A stretch of 64,000 nucleotides of DNA from Raineyella antarctica (GTDB lineage Bacteria > Actinomycetota > Actinomycetes > Propionibacteriales > Propionibacteriaceae). The position numbers were made by a program, and so were the translations under genes. How positions within the stretch are numbered: the first letter of the stretch is position 1; each line of letters starts with the position of its first letter. The DNA lies in assembly GCF_900092135.1 (NCBI RefSeq), contig NZ_FMYF01000002.1:224984-288983 (forward strand), in the 5' to 3' direction. Below the pieces are notes generated by a model. It saw only the letters and a list, made by a program, of their open reading frames with translations. It ran no database searches and was not told the DNA's origin. Of the stretch, positions 35,129 to 43,340 are shown in pieces.

Positions 35129-36544
35129 TCAGAGCATCGAGCTGAGGTCCGATCCGAGCGTCGGGTACAGCGCCGGCGCCGCCGCGAGCTGGCGCCGGGT
35201 CAGGCCGACCTTGATCGCCAGCGCGAAGGTGTTGGCCAGTTCCGCGTAGTCGGGGCCGAGCAGGTGCGCGCCGATCACCCGGTCGGTCGCCCTGTCCACC
35301 AGGACCTTCACCGCCGAGGTGGTGCCGCCGATCCGGTAACTGGAGTACCAGCCGCTGGTGTCGGTGAGGCGTACGTCGACGTCGATCCCGGCGTCGTGGG
35401 CCTCGTGCTCGAGTAGTCCGACCCGGACCAGTTCGGGGATGCTGAAGACGCCGGCCGGGGTGCCGGTGTGGTCCGGGGTGGCGTACAGCTCGGCGCGATC
35501 TCCTTTGAGCATGTTGGAGGCGGCGACCTTCGCCTCGACCACCGCGACCGGGGTGAGCGGCAGGCCCGGCGAAGCCGCCGCATCACCGGCCGCCCAGACC
35601 GCCGGGTTCGTCGTGCTCTGCAAGTGCTCGGTCACGGTCACCCCGTGGGTGTCGTACGCCACGCCGGCGGCGCCCAGGTCCAGGCGCGCCAGATCGGGGA
35701 TCCGGCCCGCGCCGTGCACGACCAGGTCGGCCGCCACCTCGCGCGGGACCCCGTCGGTCTCCACCGTGACCCGCAACTCCGTACCGATGCGCTCGATGCG
35801 AGAGATCGTGCTGGAGCGCCACACCTCGACCCCGGCCCGGGCGCCGCTCGCGACCAGGCGCTCGACCAGGTCCGGGTCGAACTGCTTCAGCGGCCGGGGG
35901 TGCCGGTCGATGATGACCGTACGACTCCCCGCCCGGACGGCGACGTGGGCGAACTCGAACGACACGAACCCGCCGCCCAGGAACAGGATCCGTTCCGGCA
36001 GCGTGGCCAGTTCCATGAACCCGGTGCTGTCCAGTACATGTTCGTGGCCGGGGAAGTCCAGCGGCCGCGGCACCGCCCCGGTGGCGACCAGGATGTGCGC
36101 GGCGGTGTGCCGCTCCCCGTCGATGTCGAGCGCGTCGGCCCCGACGAAGCGGGCCACCCCGTGCAGCGTACGGATCCCGAGGCGGGTGAGGTTGGCCTCC
36201 ATCCGGGCCGGTGCCGGATCGGTGAACCCGCGCTTGTACGCAACCAGGTCGGCCCAGTCGATCGCCAGGCCACCGGCATCCCCGCCGCCCTCGACGTCGC
36301 TCCCGCCATCGCCCGGGCCTCCGCCCCGCACCCCGACCCCGCGGCCGGCCATCAGCCGGGCGGACTCGACCACCTCGGCAGCCCGGCGCAGGATCTTCTT
36401 CGGGTCGCAGCCACGCAGCGCGCAGGTGCCCCCGTACGGCTGGTCGTCGACGACGGCGACCTGCCAGCCGCGCGAGGCGCACTTCTCCGCGGCGGCCAGG
36501 CCGGCCATGCCGGCGCCGATCACGATCAGGTCGTGCTGGGTCAT
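35129..36544 (-). CDS. FAD-dependent pyridine nucleotide-disulfide oxidoreductase
   Basis: A 471-residue flavoprotein of the lipoamide dehydrogenase / mercuric reductase superfamily. FAD site GAGMAG at 10-15, redox-active pair Cys41 and Cys46 in YGGTCALRGCDPKK, NAD(P) site FLGGGFVSFEFA, and AAGDAAASPG near 330. An acidic/Gly-rich insert follows residue 70. The usual C-terminal His-x-x-Pro-Thr...Glu acid-base pair is not conserved (ALYPTLGSD), so its disulfide chemistry is probably not that of glutathione or lipoamide reductase. Start at the MTQHD ATG. It lies just downstream of arsC in the same direction and may belong to the arsenic arm. Its 3' end is duplicated at 32966. Confidence 0.88.
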   Translation of the reverse strand: MTQHDLIVIGAGMAGLAAAEKCASRGWQVAVVDDQPYGGTCALRGCDPKKILRRAAEVVESARLMAGRGVGVRGGGPGDGGSDVEGGGDAGGLAIDWADLVAYKRGFTDPAPARMEANLTRLGIRTLHGVARFVGADALDIDGERHTAAHILVATGAVPRPLDFPGHEHVLDSTGFMELATLPERILFLGGGFVSFEFAHVAVRAGSRTVIIDRHPRPLKQFDPDLVERLVASGARAGVEVWRSSTISRIERIGTELRVTVETDGVPREVAADLVVHGAGRIPDLARLDLGAAGVAYDTHGVTVTEHLQSTTNPAVWAAGDAAASPGLPLTPVAVVEAKVAASNMLKGDRAELYATPDHTGTPAGVFSIPELVRVGLLEHEAHDAGIDVDVRLTDTSGWYSSYRIGGTTSAVKVLVDRATDRVIGAHLLGPDYAELANTFALAIKVGLTRRQLAAAPALYPTLGSDLSSML

Positions 36545-36645
36545 GTGCGCATTCTTGCGCGCGCGGCCGTCGCCCGCAGCGGGCCGGCGATGAGTCGGCA
36601 TGGGGCAGGCGATGGCCGGCGATCGGGCGGCGATGACCCGGCGGG

Positions 36646-37098
36646 TCAGCCCTGTGCGGCCTCGGCCGGCGTCGGCTGCACCTCGACGCCCAGTTCGCCC
36701 AGCAGTTCGGTGACCCGGCGGCGGATCTCGTCGCGGATCGGGCGGATCGACTCGACGCCCTGGCCGGCCGGGTCCTCGAGCACCCAGTCCTCGTACCGCT
36801 TGCCGGGGTAGTAGGGGCAGGTGTCGCCGCAGCCCATGGTGATCACCACGTCGGAGGCCTGGACGGCCTCCGGGGTGAGGATCTTCGGCTTCTCGGCGGA
36901 GATGTCGATGCCCTGCTCCAACAGTGCCTCGCGGACGGCCGGGTTGATGCTGTCGGCGGGCGCCGAGCCGGCCGACCGGACCTCGACCCTGCCGCCGGAG
37001 AGGTGGTGGGCGTACGCCGCGCCCATCTGGGAACGTCCGGCGTTGTGGACGCAGACGAACATGACCGAGGGCCGCGAGATGGACTCAGGGGTGCTCAT
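36646..37098 (-). CDS. arsC: arsenate reductase, LMW protein-phosphatase type
   Basis: A 150-residue ArsC of the thioredoxin/mycothiol-coupled class. The phosphate-type loop CX5R is Cys16-VHNAG-Arg22 (FVCVHNAGRSQMG), followed by SAGSAPAD and the redox cysteines Cys90 and Cys94 in MGCGDTCPYYPGK, with the DWVLEDPAG segment that carries the general acid. It reduces arsenate to arsenite for export by the adjacent Acr3. Spaced 28 bases after acr3 in the same unit. Confidence 0.93.
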   Translation of the reverse strand: MSTPESISRPSVMFVCVHNAGRSQMGAAYAHHLSGGRVEVRSAGSAPADSINPAVREALLEQGIDISAEKPKILTPEAVQASDVVITMGCGDTCPYYPGKRYEDWVLEDPAGQGVESIRPIRDEIRRRVTELLGELGVEVQPTPAEAAQG

Positions 37099-37126
37099 GG
37101 GGTGCCTTTCGGGTGGGTGGGGCCGG

Positions 37127-38227
37127 TCAGCGGGTGGGCAGGGTCGGGTCGTTCGGGAACAGCTTGGGCGCCAGCCACAGCGAGACGTAGACCAGGCCGA
37201 CCAGTACGGGGACCTCGATCAGCGGTCCGACGACGCCGGCGAGGGCCTGGCCGGAGGTGACGCCGAAGGTGCCGATCGCGACGGCGATGGCCAGCTCGAA
37301 GTTGTTGCCGGCCGCGGTGAACGCGACCGTGGTGGAGTGCGCGTAGTCCAGGCCGGAGGCGCGGGACAGCAGCAGCGCCCCGACCCACATGATGGCGAAG
37401 TACGCCACCAGCGGTACGGCGATCCGGGCGACGTCGAGCGGGCGATTGGTGATCTGGTCACCCTGCAGAGCGAACAGCAGCACGATGGTGAACAGCAGGC
37501 CGTAGAGCGCCCAAGGGCCGATCTTCGGCAGGAACGAGCCCTCGTACCACGTACGACCCTTCGTCCGCTCCCCGACCAGCCGGGTCAGGAAGCCGGCGAC
37601 CAGGGGGATGCCGAGGAAGACCAGCACCGAGACGAAGATCGCCCAGAAGGAGAACTCGGCCGAGGTGGTGGCCAGGCCCAGCCAGCCCGGCAGCACCTGC
37701 AGGTAGAACCAGCCGAGCGCGGAGAACGCGATGACCTGGAAGACCGAGTTGATCGCGACGAGGACGGCGGCGGCCTCGCGGTCGCCGCAGGCCAGGTCGT
37801 TCCAGATCAGCACCATGGCGATGCAACGGGCCAGGCCGACGATGACCAGTCCGGTGCGGTACTCGGGCAGGTCGGGCAGCAGCAGCCAGGCCAGGGTGAA
37901 CATCACCGCGGGTCCGATGATCCAGTTCAGCACCAGCGACAGGCCCATCAGGCGCCGGTCGGCGGCGATGCGCCGGGTCTCGTTGTAGCGGACCTTGGCC
38001 AGCACCGGGTACATCATCACCAGCAGGCCGATCGCGATCGGCAGCGAGACCGAGCCGACCTTCACCGCGTCGAGCGCCGTGTTCAGGCCGGGTACGAAGC
38101 GTCCCAGCAGCAGTCCGGCGGCCATCGCGGCCAGGATCCAGACCGGAAGGTACCGGTCCAGCAGGCTGAGCTGCTTGGCGACCGGTGCGTGGTGGCTGGA
38201 AACCGGATGCGTCTCCGTGTGTGACAC
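37127..38227 (-). CDS. acr3: Acr3-family arsenite efflux transporter
   Basis: A 366-residue inner-membrane protein with about ten hydrophobic segments (DRYLPVWILAAMAAGLLLG first). Cys135 in GLARCIAMVLIWNDLACGD is the essential cysteine of TM4 in Acr3 proteins, and the discontinuous-helix motif AGNNFELAIAVAIG is present. It exports arsenite using the proton gradient. The GTG at 38227 is taken as start because homology begins with DRYLPVW shortly after and no in-frame ATG gives a sensible leader. It is divergent from arsR, with ArsR-type dyads between. Confidence 0.93.
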   Translation of the reverse strand: MSHTETHPVSSHHAPVAKQLSLLDRYLPVWILAAMAAGLLLGRFVPGLNTALDAVKVGSVSLPIAIGLLVMMYPVLAKVRYNETRRIAADRRLMGLSLVLNWIIGPAVMFTLAWLLLPDLPEYRTGLVIVGLARCIAMVLIWNDLACGDREAAAVLVAINSVFQVIAFSALGWFYLQVLPGWLGLATTSAEFSFWAIFVSVLVFLGIPLVAGFLTRLVGERTKGRTWYEGSFLPKIGPWALYGLLFTIVLLFALQGDQITNRPLDVARIAVPLVAYFAIMWVGALLLSRASGLDYAHSTTVAFTAAGNNFELAIAVAIGTFGVTSGQALAGVVGPLIEVPVLVGLVYVSLWLAPKLFPNDPTLPTR

Positions 38228-38244
38228 GTGGTCACCCCGTTCAT

Positions 38245-38333
38245 ATCGACGATGTTCGATGACAAGCCTGCCGATCTCATTGATGAATGTCAATGTGAGC
38301 CGCGGGTGTCGCCACTGATCGACATCTGTCGAT
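38245..38333. promoter_or_regulatory. three ArsR-type operator dyads between acr3 and arsR
   Basis: ATCGA-N6-TCGAT at 38245-38260, CATTGA-N6-TCAATG at 38278-38295 and ATCGA-N6-TCGAT at 38318-38333. All fit ATYGA-N6-TCRAT. They cover the promoters of both divergent genes. The third lies 20 bases before the arsR start. The same motif pair occurs upstream of the second arsenic operon (43256-43305). Confidence 0.75.
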
Positions 38334-38353
38334 ACATCACGTAGATTGGTCGA

Positions 38354-38734
38354 ATGGCAGACGTCGGAACCATCAGCACCCCTCGCGTCGACCCGGACGA
38401 CACGTGCGAGGTCGGGGGCGCCCTCATGCAGGCCGATCGGGCCGCCTGCCTGGCGGACATCTTCAAGGCGCTGTCCGACCCGACCCGCGTACGCCTGCTC
38501 GACCACATCGCCGCCTCCGCCGGCGGCACCGCCTGTGCCTGCCACCTGCCCGAGACCCTCGGCATCAGCCAGCCGACCCTGTCCCACCACCTGAAGAAGT
38601 TGGTGGACGCCGGACTGGTCACCCGCGAGCAGCGGGGTCGCTGGGCGCACTACACCGCCGTCGCCGGCGTGCTGGACGTCGCCCGGGACTTCCTCGGCGC
38701 CTGCGAGGCGGCCACCGACACCCGCTGCTGCTGA
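38354..38734 (+). CDS. arsR: ArsR-family arsenite-responsive repressor
   Basis: A 126-residue ArsR/SmtB winged-helix repressor: LADIFKALSDPTRVRLL, recognition helix SQPTLSHHLKKL at about 73-84. Candidate arsenite thiols are Cys61 and Cys63 (CACHLPETLG), a CxC rather than the E. coli CVC context, plus Cys32 and a terminal Cys125-Cys126 pair that could give a third ligand. It should repress itself and acr3-arsC by binding the dyads at 38245-38333. Its gene is convergent with the second arsenic operon, 51 bases away. Confidence 0.93.
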   Translation: MADVGTISTPRVDPDDTCEVGGALMQADRAACLADIFKALSDPTRVRLLDHIAASAGGTACACHLPETLGISQPTLSHHLKKLVDAGLVTREQRGRWAHYTAVAGVLDVARDFLGACEAATDTRCC

Positions 38735-38785
38735 GCCGACTGCGCCTGGTCCGGCGCTGCGTACGCCGCACGTCCTCCGGGTCCG

Positions 38786-39262
38786 CTAGCTGCGGTCCTG
38801 GTCGCTGTCCTGGTCGTGGGCGGCGTTCCCGACGGGGTCCGTGGGCAGCTCCCCGGTCAACTCCAGGGCCAGCGCCTCGACGCGGCGGGAGATGTCCTCG
38901 CGGACCAGGTGCATCCGTTCCATCCCCTCGATGCCGTCCTTCGAGGGCTCGACGGTCTCCCAGACGCGGATCGGCGCCGTACCAGGATGCTCGATCGTCG
39001 CCTCGCCACCCACGAGGACGACGACGTCGACGGTGTCGAGGAGCACGGGGTCGATCGGCTTGGGGTACTCGCCCTCCATCGACGCGCCGACCTCCTCGAT
39101 GCTCGCCACTGACTGGGCATTGAGGGCGTTGCCAGGCTTGGTTCCGGCGGAGTGGACGGTGATGGCCGGGCCGGCGACCTGGCGCATCAGGGCGGCGGCC
39201 ATCTGGGACTTGCCGCCGTTCTTGACGCAGACGAACAGGACCGAGGGCGGGGTGGTGGACAC
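38786..39262 (-). CDS. arsenate reductase / arsenate-mycothiol transferase-like protein
   Basis: A 158-residue LMW-phosphatase-fold protein. The P-loop reads Cys12-VKNGG-Lys18 ([13 protein letters not shown]), so the invariant Arg of CX5R phosphatases is Lys, a feature I associate with the actinobacterial arsenate-mycothiol transferase group. It lacks the second and third redox cysteines of thioredoxin-coupled ArsC, consistent with a mycothiol-adduct mechanism. The C terminus is Asp/Gln/Ser-rich. It is last gene of the flavoenzyme-arsD-arsA operon, 24 bases after arsA. Confidence 0.85.
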   Translation of the reverse strand: MSTTPPSVLFVCVKNGGKSQMAAALMRQVAGPAITVHSAGTKPGNALNAQSVASIEEVGASMEGEYPKPIDPVLLDTVDVVVLVGGEATIEHPGTAPIRVWETVEPSKDGIEGMERMHLVREDISRRVEALALELTGELPTDPVGNAAHDQDSDQDRS

Positions 39263-39286
39263 GGGGTCTCCTGGTGGGTGAGGTGG

Positions 39287-41113
39287 TCAGCGGGTCGTCG
39301 TGGACTGGGGTGCCAGGTTGCTGAGCCGGCGGAGCTGCTCGGCGCCGGTCGGCTCGGCCGCCATCATCGGCAGGACGGCGACGCGCTCGGCGTGCTCGGC
39401 GACGTCCTGGAGGTGCTCGACCTCCGCGGCGGCGCGGGCCCGGAGCAGCGGAGAGGTCGTACGGGCCGCGGCCAGCGACTCGTTCACCACCCACGCCCAG
39501 GGGTGCAGGTCGGCTCGGGCCAGGTCCTGTTCGAACTCGAGGGCCTCCAGCACAGGGGTGGTCTCCGGCAGGGTGACCAGGATGAGCCTGGTCAGTTCCG
39601 GGTCCTGCAGCCGCATCATCGGGGTGGTGAAGTGCTGCTGGGCGACCATGTTGCGGGTCACCTCGCGATGGTAGGAGCCGGTCGTGTCCAGCAACAGCAA
39701 GGTGTGGCCGGTCGGCGCGGTGTCGACGACGACGAAGTGCTTGCCGGCCTCGTTGATGATCCGCGAGAAGGCGTGGAAGACCGCGACCTCGGCCGTGCAG
39801 GGGGAGCGCAGATCCTCGGCCAGTTGCGCACGGCCCTCGGCGTCCAGGCCGGCTCCCTTGCTGCGCATCACCCGGTCCCGGTAGCCGGTGATCGCCTCGT
39901 CCGGGTCGATCCGGGTCACGGTGAGGTTCTCCACCGCGTCGCGTACGACGCCCTCCGGATGGCCGGCGGGATCGGTGGTGCTGAGGTGCACCCGGTGCCC
40001 ACGCTCGGCCAGGGCGACCGCTATGGCAGCGGCGACGGTGGTCTTCCCGACCCCGCCCTTGCCCATGCACATCACCAGGCCGTGGTCGTCCTGGGCCAGC
40101 TCCTCGACCAGCGCGTCCAGGCCGATGGGGAGACCGTCCGGCAGGTCGCTGGGCAGGTCGGCCGGCTGGTCGCTGCGCACGTTGGCGTGGAGGTCGGCCG
40201 GGGTCGTACGCGTCGGCGGCTGCTCCTCGGCCAGGAGGCCACGGAGGGCCGCGACGCCGACCACGTTCCCGGGCTTCAGCCCGACCAGGTCGCGCGGCAG
40301 GTCCGCGAGCGCCGTGGGCAGGTCCTGGAGTGCCGCCTGTTCCTTGGCCCCGATCGCCTCGGCGAGTTCGTCACCCTGGGCGGATCCGGCAGGAAGCACC
40401 GCATTCACGACCAGGTACTGCCGGCGCATCCCGCGGTCGGCGAGCTCGGTGGCTGCGCGAGCGGCCTCGGCGAGGGAGGGCGGGTCGGCCCGCGCGACCA
40501 GGACGAGCCGGGTCAGGTCCGGATCACCGAGTGCGGCGACGGCCGAGGCGTACGCGTCGCGGTGCTTCTCCAGGCCGGACATCGGCCCGAGGCAGGACGC
40601 ATCGCCCTTGCCGGTCTCGATGAAGCTGCTCCAGTCACCGGGCAGCTCGAGCAGCCGGATCGTGTGCCCGGTCGGCGCAGTGTCGAAGATGACGTGGTCG
40701 TACGCGGCGGTCGCCACCGGATCGGACAGGAAGCCGGTGAACTCGTTGAACGAGGCGATCTCGGTGGTGCACGACCCGGACAGGCTCTCGGTGATCGCCG
40801 CGATCTCGGTTTCGGGCAGCAGACCTCGTACGGGCCCGACGATCTTCTCGCGGTAGGCCTCGGCGGCCGCCTCCGGGTCGATCTCCAGCGCCTCCAGCCC
40901 CGGCACCGCGGGGATCGCCGTCGGCGTGTTCGACAGCTCCACGGAGAAGACCTGCCCGACGTTGGAGGCCGGATCGGTGCTCACCAGCAGCACCCGCTGG
41001 CCCGCGTCGGCCAGGCTGACGGCGGTGGCGCAGGCCAGCGAGGTCTTGCCGACCCCGCCCTTGCCGGTGAAGAACAGGAAGCGCGGCACGTCGGCCAGGA
41101 AGTCAAGGGTCAT
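39287..41113 (-). CDS. arsA: arsenical pump-driving ATPase ArsA (copy 1)
   Basis: A 608-residue duplicated-domain ATPase. First P-loop FTGKGGVGKTS at 16-25, second MCMGKGGVGKTT near the middle, each half with the signature DTAPTGHT. The metal-site cysteines are kept: SGSCTTEIASFNEF in the first half and SPCTAEVAVF in the second. ArsA takes arsenite from ArsD and energises an efflux protein. There is no arsB in the window, so it may work with Acr3 or alone. It starts 11 bases after arsD. A second copy lies at 54617. Confidence 0.93.
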   Translation of the reverse strand: MTLDFLADVPRFLFFTGKGGVGKTSLACATAVSLADAGQRVLLVSTDPASNVGQVFSVELSNTPTAIPAVPGLEALEIDPEAAAEAYREKIVGPVRGLLPETEIAAITESLSGSCTTEIASFNEFTGFLSDPVATAAYDHVIFDTAPTGHTIRLLELPGDWSSFIETGKGDASCLGPMSGLEKHRDAYASAVAALGDPDLTRLVLVARADPPSLAEAARAATELADRGMRRQYLVVNAVLPAGSAQGDELAEAIGAKEQAALQDLPTALADLPRDLVGLKPGNVVGVAALRGLLAEEQPPTRTTPADLHANVRSDQPADLPSDLPDGLPIGLDALVEELAQDDHGLVMCMGKGGVGKTTVAAAIAVALAERGHRVHLSTTDPAGHPEGVVRDAVENLTVTRIDPDEAITGYRDRVMRSKGAGLDAEGRAQLAEDLRSPCTAEVAVFHAFSRIINEAGKHFVVVDTAPTGHTLLLLDTTGSYHREVTRNMVAQQHFTTPMMRLQDPELTRLILVTLPETTPVLEALEFEQDLARADLHPWAWVVNESLAAARTTSPLLRARAAAEVEHLQDVAEHAERVAVLPMMAAEPTGAEQLRRLSNLAPQSTTTR

Positions 41114-41124
41114 GGCGTGCCCGC

Positions 41125-41646
41125 TCAGCAGCATCCCGAGCCGCCGCAGCAGCTCGTTCCGGCCTGCTCTGCCCCGGTCTGCTCGGCCCCGGCCTGCTCG
41201 TGTCCGGCCTGCTCGTGTCCGGCGCCGCTCCCCGCGAGCCCGGCGAGCCGCTCCAGCGTGGCGCGGTCCGGGTAGCCGCCGGTCGCGACGGTGATGCCGT
41301 CGACGAGGGTCAGCGGGAGTCCGGCCGAGCCGGCCACCCGGAGGAAGTCCGCGACGGCCGGGGTGTCGACGAAGGCCTGCGGGTCGTTCGCGAGGTTGTG
41401 CCGCACGATGTCGGCGCCGCGGGAGTTCAGGGCGGTCAGGTCAGCCGTGAAGGTGACGAGGGCCTGGTCGACGTCGTCACCGCAGACGCCGGTGTTGCAG
41501 CAGAGGGCGGGTTCGAACACCTCGACCCGGGGACGCGCCTCGGCTGCCGGGATGACGGTCAGGGTGGTGCGGCCCTCGGCTGCCCGGATGACGGTCAGGG
41601 TGGTGCGGCCCTCGGCGAGCTCGCCCGTGGCGGTGGTGTCGGTCAT
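41125..41646 (-). CDS. arsD: arsenite metallochaperone ArsD with repeat-expanded ends
   Basis: A 173-residue ArsD. Core: VEVFEPALCCNTGVCG with Cys49, Cys50 and Cys55, the arsenite site, then DIVRHNLANDPQAFVD and GLPLTLVDG. The C terminus adds two Cys pairs (166-167, 172-173) in CCGGSGCC, as in other ArsDs. Two regions are repeat-expanded: a 36-bp DNA repeat (41539-41610) encodes EGRTTLTVIRAA twice before the core, and a 15-base type repeat encodes GHEQA/GAEQT units at about 143-163. The ATG at 41646 is chosen over an ATG 24 bases earlier. Confidence 0.9.
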   Translation of the reverse strand: MTDTTATGELAEGRTTLTVIRAAEGRTTLTVIPAAEARPRVEVFEPALCCNTGVCGDDVDQALVTFTADLTALNSRGADIVRHNLANDPQAFVDTPAVADFLRVAGSAGLPLTLVDGITVATGGYPDRATLERLAGLAGSGAGHEQAGHEQAGAEQTGAEQAGTSCCGGSGCC

Positions 41647-41695
41647 GGTGGGTCCTCTCTGCTGCTTCACTTCTGCTTCGAACGCTTCGACGTCT

Positions 41696-43147
41696 TCAGT
41701 CGGTCGGTCTTCGGTTCATCGTTCCCCAGGTCGTCACCACTTGGGACTGGTCGCCGGTCCGGGACCGGGCTGCCGCCTCCCAGGCCTGGGTGGCGACCTG
41801 GACCGCGTCCCAGGGTGCGCCGAGCGGCGGGGTGTACGAGAGGTCGAGGTCGCTGAGGCCCGCGACGGTCATCTCGTGGAAGAGTGCCGTGGCGTACGTG
41901 TCGACCCGCTTGGCCACCTCGGCGCCGCGCTGCCCGACGAGCTGGGCACCCAGCAGCCGGCCGGACGTACGGTCGCCGGTGATCCGCAGGTGCAGCGGGG
42001 TGGCGCCGGGGTAGTAGCGCTTGTGGTCGTCGGCCGTGGTCGCCACGGTCAGGGGGCTCCAGCCGCGCCCGGCGTTGCCGGCCTCATGGTCGCGCAGCCC
42101 GGTTCGAGCGATCACCAGGTCGAAGACCTTGACCACCTGGGTGCCGACGATCCCGGGGAAGGTGACGTCGGCCCCGACGGCGTTCGCGCCGGCGATGCGG
42201 CCCTGCTTGTGTGCGGTGGTGCCGAGCGGCAGCCAGGTGGTCCCGAGCAGCCGGTGGTGGGTCTCGGCGCAGTCGCCCGCGGCGTACACGTCGGGGAGGG
42301 CTGTGCGCAGGTGGTCGTCGACCACGAGGGCCCCCTTCGCGCCCGTCGGCACGCCGGCCTCCACCGCCAGCCGGGTGTCGGGTCGTACGCCCACGACCAC
42401 GACCACCAGGTCGGCCCGGAACGTCCGCGGACCCTCGGGTCCGGACGCGGCCAGCCGGAGTCCGTCGTCGTCGCGGCTGATCCGGTCCACGGTGGTGGCG
42501 GTGTGCACGTCGACGCCGTGGCGGACCAGTTCGGCGTGGACCAGGGACCCGAGTTCGGCGTCGACGGTGGACAGCACCTCCGGGAGCGCCTCGACCTGGG
42601 TGACGGACATACCCCGCCCGACCAGGCCCTCCGCCATCTCCAGGCCGATGTAGCCGGCGCCGACGATGACGGCCCGGCCGCCCGGGTGCCGGTCGAGGTC
42701 GGCCACCACGGCGCGGGTGTCGTCGATCGTACGGATGGTGTGGACTCCGTCGGTGGGGCCGAGCGCGCCCTCTCCGCGCAGCCCCGCGATGGGCGGGACC
42801 ATGCTGGTCGCTCCGGTGCCGATGACCAGGCTGTCGTAGTCGATCACCCGGGTCGTGCCCTCCGGCGTTCGTACGGTGACGGTGTGGGTGGTGGCATCAA
42901 TGCTGGTGGCCAGCGTGCGTCGCAGCACCGTGAGACCGGCCGCGGCAAGGTCCTTACCGGTGCGGTGGGCCAGGTCGGCGATCGTGGGAACTTCACCCGA
43001 GACGTGGTACGGAATGCCGCAGATGGAGAAGTTCGGGTAGTCGTCCGCGACCAGCACGGTCACCTCGGTGGTGGGGTCGAGTTCGCGTGCACGCAGCGCG
43101 GCACTGATGCCGGCGTCACTGCCACCGATGGTGACCAGGTGGGCCAT
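41696..43147 (-). CDS. CoA-disulfide reductase-like flavoenzyme of the arsenic operon
   Basis: A 483-residue FAD/NAD(P) enzyme of the NADH oxidase / peroxidase / CoA-disulfide reductase family. FAD site GGSDAG (8-13), single redox cysteine Cys43 in FSICGIPYHVSG, NAD site VGAGYIGLEMAEG, and AAGDCAETHH before the dimer domain. The ATG at 43147 follows GAGAGGA; an upstream ATG at 43255 would add 36 residues with no homology. As first gene of the operon with arsD, arsA and an arsenate reductase, it may keep low-molecular-weight thiols reduced or act directly on an arsenical; neither is shown by sequence. Confidence 0.87.
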   Translation of the reverse strand: MAHLVTIGGSDAGISAALRARELDPTTEVTVLVADDYPNFSICGIPYHVSGEVPTIADLAHRTGKDLAAAGLTVLRRTLATSIDATTHTVTVRTPEGTTRVIDYDSLVIGTGATSMVPPIAGLRGEGALGPTDGVHTIRTIDDTRAVVADLDRHPGGRAVIVGAGYIGLEMAEGLVGRGMSVTQVEALPEVLSTVDAELGSLVHAELVRHGVDVHTATTVDRISRDDDGLRLAASGPEGPRTFRADLVVVVVGVRPDTRLAVEAGVPTGAKGALVVDDHLRTALPDVYAAGDCAETHHRLLGTTWLPLGTTAHKQGRIAGANAVGADVTFPGIVGTQVVKVFDLVIARTGLRDHEAGNAGRGWSPLTVATTADDHKRYYPGATPLHLRITGDRTSGRLLGAQLVGQRGAEVAKRVDTYATALFHEMTVAGLSDLDLSYTPPLGAPWDAVQVATQAWEAAARSRTGDQSQVVTTWGTMNRRPTD

Positions 43148-43255
43148 TGCGCGATCCTCTCGGGGGACATCCGGCGGCCGGTGGCCGACGGATGGGCAAC
43201 CCCATGGTGCTGTCGATCGGTGGCGCCACACGGAGTTCCATCCAGGCAGCTTCAT

Positions 43256-43305
43256 ATAGACGACTCTCGATGTGAAACTAGTCTAGCCATTGACGGGTGT
43301 CAATG
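43256..43305. promoter_or_regulatory. ArsR-type operator pair upstream of the second arsenic operon
   Basis: ATAGA-N6-TCGAT (43256-43271, one mismatch) and CATTGACGGGTGTCAATG (43288-43305). Centre spacing is 33 bases against 34 for the first two dyads upstream of acr3, in the same order relative to the minus-strand gene. Further TGTCAA half sites follow at about 43325 and 43340. Confidence 0.72.
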
Positions 43306-43340
43306 CTCGACGTCCGTGCCTGGATGTCAACGCCTGGATG

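Noticed and set aside
43148..43255. 36-codon N-terminal extension of the CoA-disulfide-reductase-like enzyme
   Set aside because: The extension overlaps the promoter region, has no homology, and the FAD motif and ribosome site place the start at 43147.
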